The notes under the pieces were generated by a model. It searched no databases, was not told the origin of the DNA, and saw only the letters and a program-made list of their open reading frames with translations. Positions 12,501 to 24,500 of a stretch of DNA of 64,000 bases are shown here, piece after piece (positions within the stretch are counted from its first letter, which is position 1; each line of letters starts with the position of its first letter). The position numbers and the translations under genes are program-made. The DNA is taken from positions 1,228,001 through 1,292,000 of the forward strand of contig NC_046360.1 of NCBI RefSeq assembly GCF_004027225.2. The letters are read 5' to 3'. Origin of the DNA: Strigops habroptila. Lineage: Eukaryota; Chordata; Aves; Psittaciformes; Psittacidae.

Positions 12501-15500
12501 CTCAGCAGCAGCCCCACGGCCCCAGTCTGGGTGTGCTGATGTGCAGGTGCCTGTGCCCCAGCAAACAGCTCTGCTGAGAGCGATGGGCACAGCAAGAGCA
12601 TCAGGCTCCGGAGGGGCACATGCTGCCATCCCCTCGCCTGGAACCCAGGGCTCCTGGTGTTGGAGCAGAGGTTCCCCGGCAGCTTCGGCCTCAGGACAAC
12701 AGGGAAGTTTCTTGCTTTGCCCTTTAAAGAAACTTGCTCAACCTGGAGCGGTCCCTCCCAAGGCCCTCTCAGGTTTGCAGGGACAGCCAGTATCCCTTCC
12801 TTAACACTGCTTCTCTTCAGAAAGCGGGGAGGGTTTCCCAGCAGCTCTGTGCCCTGCAGGAAGGAACACAGTTTGGTTCTGCCATCTAAGAGCTCTGCAG
12901 AGGCAACTGCTGGCCTGGGAAGGACCCTGGCCTCAGGGGTCCATATTGCACAGCACAAGGGACAAGGAAGTGCCTGGGATCTGCTCCAGGAGCACTCAGG
13001 CACATTGCAGTGCCCAGGAATTCCCTACAGACCTCCAGGACCAGGACAGCAGGAAGGCCGTGGCTGTTTGGAAGGCTCAGGCCATGGGAGAACACACCAT
13101 CACCTGCACTCCATGGCAGAGCTCTGCAGCACCAGCACTGCAGCCTGCGTGCTCAGCCGTCGCCTGTGTTGCCATAGACACTACCAGGAGCCGGGAGCGC
13201 CGGCACCAGGCGGATAACACGGGAGCCACGGCTGGAAAACTGGTGAGCAGGCAGAGGGAACACAGCTTCCTCCAGCAGAGCTACAGGGAGGCCTCCTCTG
13301 GCTGAGCTCTCCGGGTCTCTAACTACTTCCATGAGCAGTCCAGTGTAGGATATTTGTCTTGCAAAATTCAGGGAACATCCCAAAGAGGGCAATTCCGACG
13401 GTTTTGGTGGCTAGAGCTTCATCTCACACATGCAAGCAGGGAAGCAGAAGAGGGTACAACATTTGGCCCTTCAGCAAACTGCCTCCAGCATTTGCCCAGT
13501 GCTGCCAGTGACCAGCAGTGACAGCTCCCACATCCACACCACCCCAGAGCAGCGCCTGGAGGGACAACCACCGTGTCTGGCAGGACAGTGCCCTGCAACC
13601 TGAGTGCTGCTCTACACAACATTGCCAAGGGAAGGGACTACAAACAGATCCAAAACCAAAGGCATCATTGAGCAAGGCTATGAGCAAGCCAGAGGACACC
13701 AAGGGACTTGCTCTTCTTCCATAGTGGTCATTTGTGTCTCCCAAAACCAGTATCCATCTCTCAGACAGCTTCAAGAGAGGAGGTAGAGGCAGATGGAGGG
13801 CACCATATGCCTTGTCAAAGCACAGTCTCAAGCTCTGGCTGAGCAGGTAAACACTTGACACTGCCAGAGCACAGAAATCACAGCTCACGTGTATGTTTTA
13901 ATGTCCCCATGGCTCCAGCTCCATCCCACCTGCATCCATCCCCAAAGGGCTAAGGAATTTCCTTATCCATGCAGCACCTTACACAAAGGGCCTGTCCCAT
14001 GCCCAGAGCTCCTGGGCTACAACCACCTCACTCACCCAAGGGACAGCAGGGTAAGCACTTCAAGCAGCAGACCCACTGGTTTGAATGCCATCACCCCCCC
14101 CAGTCTGACCCAGGCAGACTGGACGGCTGAACCTGCTGAAGAAGCTGCTTTACCTGGGCATTAACTATGTCTGAGGCAGACACTCACTCTGCCCTGTGAA
14201 CGGTGACCAAAGCGCGCACAAGACACGTATCACAGGCAAAAGCCAGCAGCTCCTCGGGGAGGTTTTGAGAAAACATTCTGCCAAGATTTTGATGGATCCA
14301 TTCTGAAACACTTCCACATTCACAAAACTGTCACATCAGTAGAAGAAACAGAGATGAAGAAAGCAGCTTAAGTGTGAAGCACAGCTGCCAGGGAACAAGC
14401 CTGAAACCGGCACAGTATCGGAGCACATCTCCCACCAACTCCACTTAAAATTCCTTAGCAGCCTCCAGCCCCTCTGCTCCTGCACTGAGGCAGACTGGAG
14501 GCTCCTTTCCATAAATTCCTGTTCTGTCACAGCAAAGAAATATTTAGACTTTCTGTTGAATTAGTTCTCAAGGGAATTAAAAATAAAACGTTATTTCTAG
14601 TATTTCCTAAGTGAGTGCGTACACTGCCAACACCCCACTCTCTTGTGACACATCTCCATGTATTTTAAGCACAAACCAAAGGCCTCAGGGACTCAGACCA
14701 CTGCCAGGACAACAAACATCCTCCTCCAGCACCAACCACCTCCCCAGTGCTGGAGCGTGCCCCCAGGAATCACATGTACCACAGCCCTGGATCCCAGTGT
14801 GGAGAGGGTGCTCCAGCCCCTGCCAACATCCTGCCACCAGACACTCACCACAGAAGGAGATGATGTGGCTGCTGTCCTCATGCACAAACTTCCTCGTCAC
14901 CGCCTCCTCCATGATCTGTTTTACCTGTTGAACAGAGGTCCCGTTAGAGAAAACATTGAAATTTCAGCCATAGACCAGAGTGAGGAGACGGGGTGGAGAT
15001 GCTCTGCTTGCTTCGTGTCTGAAGGAAGCCTCCTCTGCTCTCTGACTTTCCTAATCGCCTCTAACAGCATGTGAGGTCTCATGTAAAACCAAAGCATCTT
15101 TACCTGAGGAGCGTCATTGGCTATTTCAAAAAGCCGAGTATAACAAAAAAGGGTTGTTTTGGGTTTGAGAAACTTCAGAGTAGGAAAACAATGAGCAGAG
15201 AACTAACTGTGGGAATCAAGCATCATTTAGGTAAGAGACGTCTTACCAAGGGTAACCAAATCTCATACTTAATGCTTTTACAGTAATGTTATATTCTTTC
15301 CTTTTACGGGGATTTGACAAATTCCACATGACAGCTCTCCCAAACGACTGCAACTACCCATCAATGCCAAATCCAGTGATCATCTGGCACCCAACACGAC
15401 CAGGAATGCCATGTGCACAGCAGTGCCATCAGCACTGCCCTCCAACCGACCGGGCCTCCACTGCTCACACCACGTTACTGGCACTCATTTCAGTGCCATT

Positions 15501-18500
15501 AGTCAAACAGAAACTGTCACACCAGGGGCACAATGAGGGGAAGAAAATAAATAGGAACCCACAAAAATTGGGAGCTTAATTTTTGCACGGACAAGATGGG
15601 AGTTCGGATCAGCTGCAGAGGACAGACTGTAGCCTCAGAGGAGCTCCCAGGACTGCCTGGCTGCTCCACAGAGGAGCCTGAGGAGCCCAGAACCACTGCT
15701 CTCGACAGAAATGGCTTCTCCCAGTGCCCACAGGTTGGCGGAATTCTGGTCAGGGTGCTCTGACTTTCAGGGTGGGATTCCACATGAAACACCCTTAAAG
15801 CTGCATGATGGGGGGGAATATGGTCCTGTGATCAGGGCAGAGGTGAGCAGGGAACGCAGAGCAGCTCCGAGAGGTTACCCTCACACCTCTGTAGGATGTA
15901 GAGCTGCACATGAGAGATGCGGAGTTTAGTGTTCAGGGAGGTTTGAGCCTTGCTCAGAAAGTGCTGGAGAGGTAGGTGTTGCTAATGCAGGAGGCAGCTC
16001 TAAACTGATGGCCCCATGAACTGCCCTCGCTCTGCCCACCATGTTCAGTTCTCCACTGCTTCTCCTTTTAAATACTGAGCTGCTGGTGCGCCCGGACCTC
16101 ATCTTCTGTCGCCTCTGTAACATCTTGCTTTTCACTCTTTGGTTTCAGAAATTACAGGGGAAAGGGTTCATGGTGCAGAGACGTGGGTGTAAAAGCAGTT
16201 CTGCTTATCAGGATGTTCTTTCTGAAGGCACAGGGAGGAGGGAAAAAAACAGCAGGTCCAGCCTTGGCCAAGCAAACCTTACATTTAATAGCATCATTTG
16301 GGGAATTCAACTCCTCTGCAAGATACAATCAAGGTCAGTTATGCACAGCTGACAGCTCAATAAAGGAAATCCTTTTACGAATATGGATTAAGGAAAAAAG
16401 TCCTGTCTAAAGCCAAAAGCATCTCCCCGCACGCCAAAGCCATCAGGGCAGCTCCCAGGGCGGCTCGGCTCCGGCGTGCTGGGTGAGGGACAGAGCCTGC
16501 CTGGGGGAGCAGGACTGGCACCATGACTTCCCCTGCATCCCGCAGCTCGGATGGGCTGACAGCGAGTCAGGAACTTGCAGCACTCCACGGGGATGCGGAC
16601 CTCAGGACTGGAGGTAGCTCAGAGCACTGGAAAATTCCCCTTGGCACAGCACGATGCAGCTCCTGCATCCCGGCTCTGCGCTCGGAGCAGTGACTGCGGC
16701 TGCAGGAATGCTCCTGGCTCCGCTTCCATAAAGGTCCCTCTTCTACCTCAGTGCTTTAGTGTGGCAAGTGGCCAACAACTGAAGCTGTCCCTTACCAGAA
16801 CACCCTCAGGCAAGGCGAGGTGAGAGCAGCAAGCTCTTGGTTTCGTTATGCCCAATGTACAGTTTTGCCCCTTGTACCGCTGCCATATGCTGAACACCAT
16901 GGAAAGGAGTAACTGCAATCCTCATTCAGGCTTCACAGCTTTTAATTATGATTTGAATATTCTCATTTGAATATATTCCAATTTAAGCAGTGCAATATTT
17001 GCCAGCCACTTTTGGCACAAGCATCATCTCACTGTTGCAATGCAACACCCGTGCTCACAGCTACTGCAGGTCGAGGGACCAGCTGGTGAGTGAGTGCCCG
17101 CAGAGCACTTGGTGCCAACACAGCACAACCAACCTGTGCTCCCAGGGCAGTGAGAAAAACCTTCCAAGAGACACAGCATAGTGGAAAATTACCCACTGAA
17201 ATTAAGAAATAGACCAAACCGCACTGTATTGACTGAGGTTATCACGCTAAACACAATAAATCAAACAGAGCTAAAGAAATAGAAGTGGAAGGAGCACTGC
17301 AACAAGGGCACTCACCAGACATGAAATCGTAGAATCATTTAGGTTGGAAAAGACCTTCAAGATCATCAAGTCCAACCATTCCCAGCACTGCCAAGGCCAC
17401 CACTAACCCATGGCAGCGAGGCCTCGGCTACATGGGGTGTGAACACTTGCAGGGATGGTGACTCCAGCACTGCCCTGGAGTCAATGTTGGAGTCAAGTAC
17501 CTGTTCCAATGCCTGAGCACCCTTTCAGCTGGCATCTGTAGGACAGCTCCAACCAGAGAACCCCAAAACTCCTGGCAGGTCTCCTACGCTGCTGTCTGCA
17601 GATAAACCCCAAAGGACTCTCCCACCCGGAAGCAGGTTTGTGGCAGTGTGGGGATGGAGAACTCCAGTGAACCCATGTTTGGCTCACTCCATAGAGAAGA
17701 TCTGAACAGCCTCTAAATATGCTGCATTCCAGCATTTTAATGCTAATTCTCATATTCTAGCCAGAACAATCTCAACAAATGAGGCTGCCCGCTCTTTATC
17801 TAAAGCCAGCCTAAGGAAAATGAGATGTTTGCTCTTCTTTTATTAAGAAGGAAATTAAACCAGCAACTAATAATTTAGCTGTAGGTAAACTCCAGAGGAA
17901 TATCATCAAGTATTCCACAACAACCAAAGCACTCCTCCTGGCTCCAGCTGTGAGCCCAGGACAAGCCACCCCTGCTCTGGAGAGGGGAACAAGGTGTCCA
18001 CACAAACTCAGCAGTGTTAATTGCAGTTCCAAAACCACCACAGAAGATAAGCTGGTCTCATCATCACCCTCTGAGTCACTGGCTCGTGAACAAGTGAGCT
18101 CGTCCTTCTTCGCCTCATGTGCATGCCTGAATTACAAGGAAAACCATTTTCTCCTCCTTTCTCCGTCTCCAAACCTGGATCTAAGAGTGACAGGCATTGG
18201 GAAGAGTCCTTGAGTTATGGTGTTCGTCAGGGGCATCCGGAATCCTGATGCACCCACTTCAGAGCAGAGATTTGAGCTTGCAGCCCCACACCTCCAGCGA
18301 GGCTCCTGATCCTGGAGGTCTCAGCCTTTCCTTTGGATCCCCTTGGCCTCACCAGCTCCATCACAGCCAAAACATCGCTATTGAAGTTTTGTTTGACTAA
18401 CTGCCTTTTTTTCCCTTCAAAGCCGAACCCAAACCCCTACCCACCCAACAGCCCCCAGGCCCCATGCAGGGTGCAGGCTTAGATGTCTGCTACAGAATTC

Positions 18501-21500
18501 CCAGGGTTACACTTCATCTGAAAGTCCGATTTTCCTGCAACAGAGCTTCACAACCGTACCCAGTCCCTGCTGTCATTTACATTGGTGAAGCAAGCCAAAT
18601 ATTGCATCAGTTACAATAACAGAGATAAGGAGCAAAGCAATAACTCTGCGTTTAATTAGTCTAAGGCAATATTGACTCCCAGCGCTGTTTCACCTGGCTG
18701 GATTTTGCCAGGCAAGTCACCATACACCCTGAATTCCAGATTATAGAGTGATGTTTGCAGACACAGCTTTCCTGCCACGCTTCTTGCAAAGCCTTTCTGT
18801 GGTTATTAAGGCATTTGTACTGAAGCACAGCATCTGCCACCAAAGGGGGCTGACAAGAAAGCTGGAGAGGGGCTTTGGACAAGGGCCTGTAGGGACAGGA
18901 CAAGGGGAATGGCTTTAACCTGCCAGAGGGGAGATCGAGATGACCAGACCAGTCTGGGATTCTGTGATTTCCAGCTACACCCACCTCCAACCTTTTAGCT
19001 TTGTCACTGGAAGAGTTCTTTAAGCCTGACTTCCTTAAACCAGCCTTCTTTAAGCCGGCATTCCTCCTTCCTAAGCAGAGGAGCTCCCTTCCAACCCTGA
19101 TGCCCTTGTCCAAAGCCCCTCTCCAGGTTTCCTGTAGCCCCTTTAGGCCCTGGAGCTGCTCTAAGGTCTCCCCTTAAGGAGCCTTCTCTTCTCCAGGCTG
19201 CCCCAGCCCAGCTCTCAGCCTGCCGCTTGAGACCACACAGCCTGTGCTGCAGCTAAAAGCCACTTTTTCAGCTCAAGCAGAACTTCTCAGTCTAATACCC
19301 CTCACAAACCAGATTTATCTTCTCATTTGAAAATGAAATGTCTGCCTGTTGCCTGTCGTGTTGCTATAACATCCTTCTTTAGCAGACTTGTTTATAAAAT
19401 TCACATTATCAAGCTCAATGTGGCAAGATACAGTTTCTTCCCAGTGACAAACCCCCTGATTATTCCAAAAACGGGCGCCAGACAGACTTTTCCAGCACCA
19501 TCACAAGTTGCAGCCAAGCTCTGCCATTTACCATAGAATCCCAGACTGGTCTGGGTTGGAAAGGACCTCAAAGCTCATCCAGTTCCAGCCCCCTGCCACG
19601 GGCAGGGACACCTTCCACTAGAGCAGGTTGCTCCAAGCCCCTGTGTCCAGCCTGGCCTTGCACTGTTTATACACAGACTTCCAGGACTCTCTTGATCCAT
19701 CAGAATGGCTGGTCAGAGAACACAGTCCCTTGCACCCCAGGGGGACAGCACAGCACAGGGACAGCTCCAATGCCACCATCCATTTCACATGCACTTGGCT
19801 TTAAAGCCATTTATCAGCTCCAGACTCTTGCTGCCACAGAAACATCAATCACAACCCTACAAGTGGACCTCTGGCTTTTCTAGAAGTCTTATTTAATTAT
19901 TTATCATCACTCACTAAATAAACCATAGCACCTCCTGCACCTCCATGTGGCACACGTGGGACTGCCAGGCCAGCCAGCAGACCTTCCCCAGGAACCACGT
20001 GTGCTCACACTGGGAACCAGAACTGAGTCTCCCTGGGGAAGAACAGCTCTGGATATTTGGGCAGTTTGCTGGAAAAGAAATCACTAAGATATTCAATGGA
20101 ACGGTCCATAATGCAACATGGAAACCCTGGGGAAACCCTTGGGAATGATCCCAGCGATGTCTATTTGCTGGCAGTATTTTGCAACCAGATTTTTCTCCAT
20201 AGGGCATCAACTTTTGGCCAAAAACTCCATCCATACAACACTAATTTAAGACCATGGTATAGCTGCTTCTATTCCTGTTGTGCTTGTCAAGTGCAGATTT
20301 CCATACCATCTGTTGGCACCACGAGCTGTAAGATGCTCAATAAACACACTGCAGCATTTCAGGACAAACTTTAGTCACTTCTCTGCTTCCAAGAGCAGAG
20401 CTTGAAGCTTTACCCTGTTTTGTTCCGCACCCATCACACCACCAAGCTGCTGTTTCCCAAGATGCTAAATGTTACACTGACAATCATTTGGGGTTTGATT
20501 AGCAAAGATTGACACTATTCGCACTGAAACCAAGTGCAACTTCCAGTCCCAAATTCCTTTGAAGTCTGGAATTTAAGCAAAACCAGGTATTTCCATGGCA
20601 GTGGCCAAGATGCCACAAGAGGATGACATTGTGGCATCAGAGAGGAGATGCTGGTGGGTATGAAGGAGCTCCTCTGGCACACAGATCTCATCTCCCTGAA
20701 CACCAAGAAGGAAGATGAAGGCAGGAGGAAAGCAGCACGAAACCTGCTCTGGGTACAAAGGATCAAGCCAGGGGCTTCCGGAGCACGAGAGCACTTTTGC
20801 ACATTGCTGCTTTTATCTCCAAAAGGAGAGAAAATGGTCCCCAGCGATTAGTAATACTCTTTTCAGAAGAGATCGATGCAGGCAATCAAGAAATGCTGCA
20901 TTAAAGCCATCTGTTTACTTTTGATATAGGAACATTTGGAAAAGGCTGTCCTGGGTGCTTGAGAGGCATCAGAAGGTCCCTCTGCAAATAGCAGCTTTCA
21001 TTACAAACCTGCAGCTTATCATCCTCATCTTCATTTCGCCTGAAGAGTTTTGACAGCTCCACAAAGGCCTTTTCTTTCAATTGGCCTCCAGAACATTTAA
21101 AGCTATCAGCATTAATTTTTCAAATCCTACCAACATTAAATTAATTTCCAATTTTCTACCAAAGCAGGGTGAAACCCTGGCACTGGCACCCACAACCTGA
21201 GAGCTGGGAAGCAGGGGCATACGGAAAACAAACCCAGGCTGCAGAAACACTGCTCTTCCCAATCACTCCGTGTCACTTAGCCACAACCAACCAATACGGC
21301 TGCGTAGCGGGGGCACAGCATTTGAAGGGTGGGAGGAAGAGAGGCTCCCTGTTGTCCCTATGATATATGATGATGGGATTAGTCAACAGCCAGAGAGTGA
21401 CAACCATTTAAGCTATTAGAAAATAAACAATATATCAAGTGGAAGACAGTGGGACATCAGTGAGTGAGCTGGCTTTGGTCAACAACAGCTTTTAGCAATA

Positions 21501-24500
21501 TTCTAAAAACAGGCAGAATACAGGCACAGCTGTTATTGATTTGGATTTGACAAGCAAATGTGGCAAGGACCAGCACTATCTGCCCTAAAACCAGGTGAAA
21601 CTTCCAGCCCCAAACTCCTCCGAAGTCCTGAATTTATGCAAACCCAGGTATTTCCATGGCAATGCCAGGATGCCACAAGAGGAGGATGACATTTTGGCAG
21701 CAGAGAGGAGAGGCTGGTGGGGAGGAAGGAGCTCCTCTGGCACACAGGTCTTTGTCTCCCTGAATGCCTTGTCTCCTATTTAAGACTTAAAGCTACTTGC
21801 AGAATGGCAAGCTAAATATAAACTAAGGCTTTTGCAGGAGAACAAGCAAGACAACTGTTTACTTTCCTAGCCCATTCAGCTTTTCACACTACTCATTCTC
21901 CAGGCAGGGCGCAGAACAGTCTGTATTTCATGGGTAATCCCTGCTCCCCCACCTATTCTTGTATGCAATCACCTGGAGGAGGTGAAAAATGTACCACAGG
22001 ATTCTCCTCTATTAAGAATGAAGCTTAAAAAAGAAGGGGAGGAACTTGGGTTGAGTATTTTTAGTTGAAAATCCAACACCCTTTCAAAGCAGATAGTTTG
22101 GTCTTTGGGTTTTTAAAGAAGCCTCGTTCCATCTGATAAAAGCTCTGAGGAAAACAGGGAAGATTTGGTTGTGCTTCTTATCCTGCATAACAGGAAATGG
22201 GATTCCTCAGAAAGTCATACTTCCACTCCTTCCCCTGCAGCCTGCTGACAAATAGTCAATCTGGCAGCTTTCAGGATTAGTTTGATTTATTATGACCATA
22301 TGGGGGAGCGAGAAGGAAGACGACAGTGACAGCACAACTCATCTCAACCTGCAGCTCTACTGCAGAGCAGGACTTCTTAAAAATAAAAATGCATTAACCA
22401 TGGCAACAACCAAATATCAAAACCCATTTGCTCACTGCAGCGCTTGGGGTGAGTTTCATTTATTGTTTATCTACCTTCTCTAATCAGCCCTTGTCTTCAC
22501 TGACTCACTCAGCTGCCTACCACATGAGGATGATAGACGTGGTGTGGCTTCCCAAGCCTGATCCATGCTGTCCCCAGCCCCAGAGGAGCTCTCCTGCCCC
22601 TGAAGACCCAGGAGATCACCCAGAGCCAGGGCTGAAGCAACCCAGGCACGAGCTAATGAATGAGAATATGCAGGTTTATGAAAGAGATATATTCCAGTGG
22701 GAAAGGGGGAGAGAGATGTCGGCAGTTGGCTCTTTCTACTATTCCTTGGAGCTGGCACAAGCTCCTCATTTAACCTGAAGTCAGTCCAGGAGAGGAAGGA
22801 AAACCAGAGCACAAGCAAAATGGGCCTAATGAGCAGGGAGCACCAGGCAAAAGAATGCCCCATCCGCTCCAAATTTCAGTTAATTACTGCTAAATAATTA
22901 ACTGTTAACTAATTAAATAATACAGAACCTGTTGTTCCATGTCATAGAATCCCAGCCTGGTTTGTGTTGGAAGGAACCTTAAAGCTCCTCCAGCTCCAAC
23001 CCCTGCCACGGGCAGGGACACCTTCCACTAGAGCAGGTTGCTCCAAGCCCCTGTGTCCAACCTGGCCTTGAACACTGCCAGGGATGGGGCAGCCACAGCT
23101 TCTCTGGGCACCCTGTGCCAGCACCTCAGCACCCTCACAGGGAAGAGCTTCTGCCTCAGAGCTCATCTCAATCTCCCCTCTGGCAGGTTAAAGCCATTCC
23201 CCTTGGCCTGTCCCTCCAGGCCCTTGTCCAAAGCCCCTCTCCAGGTTTCCTGCAGCCCCTTTAGGCACTGGAGCTGCTCTAACGTCTCCCCTTAAGGAGC
23301 CTTCTCTTCTCCAGGTTTATTCTACCAGAAGCCAGCAGAAAGGCACATCACAACGCTCAGCTCTCCTCCCATCAACACAAGCTGCACTTTCTTCTATGAT
23401 TCTATGATTCTATGATTCTTCAAGCACACAGCCCCTGGAGGAAGAGCAGAGGGAGCAAAGCTGAACACCAGCACAGAAGATGTGCAGTTGCAGCTTGCAG
23501 AGGCCACAGTGGTCCCTGCGAGGAAGCTGCCATCCATGGTTTAAGCAGCACACGGCCGGGCAGCCCTCGCCTCCCGCCCCGCAGCGCAGCCGACGTGCAG
23601 CCAGCCTGCTGTTTTGTCTCTCTCCGCTCAGGGGGAGTCGCAGACAGACACTAATAATGAGATGTCAGCTCCATCCACCACGCTAAATAAATGTCATACC
23701 CTTTCTCTGGTTTAATTGCTGTTGCCAAGGCAACATGTAGTATTCCTTACCACCGCACCAGGCACAGGATTAAAGGTGGGAAGTGGACTGGATGAACAGC
23801 CAAGCACAGCGTGCTGTCACCCTCCCCAGACCTACCACCCGTGGGGCTTGTGCACCCAGTGTCTCCAAGCAGGGACGTTCTGCTCTGCAGAGCCCATAAG
23901 CTGGATACCAAGATGCTCATAAGACCAGAAGCAGAACGTCACACATCACACCCTCCAAAATCCCAGAGGAGGTGACCTGCAGGGACAGGCCACAGGCAGG
24001 AGATGACAATAGCTCCCAGCACTCCACTGCACAGCAGAGCAAGCCCAGGTCCCCCTGCAGCGGGTCCCAGGGTGTTCAGTGTTCCAGACCCCGCAGCCAT
24101 GGACAATGGGAGGCTTGCATGGGTCGCTGAGCAGCTCTCCCAGCCCAGCTCCATGCGTGGACTGCGTAGCAGAGCAGCAGCCATCCGCTCACTGTGCTAA
24201 CACACTTAACACTACACACACAACAAACACAGAGGAGCTTGAGGCAGCTCAGTATAAACCAACGGAGAGTTAAAGATGCCGAGAAGAGGGACCAGAGCAG
24301 GCCGATGTGAAGCGCCATCGCAGCCCGGACACACAGACACCCATGTGTGTGCTCCCCGTTTTCTTGGCTCCCCAACACCCGTCTCCCTCCCACCCTGGAA
24401 GGGGCACTTTCTGCAATGACGGATTTGTCCCATCCCGGCTCCCAAGGGAAGCAGCGCCGGGAATCATCCTTTTTTCCCTGCGGAAATCACAACTTGCGAG

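Noticed and set aside
12443-13217. Two overlapping 186-codon frames on opposite strands in an SGSM1 intron
   Set aside because: No similarity to a known family, GC-rich composition, and each is a shadow of the other.
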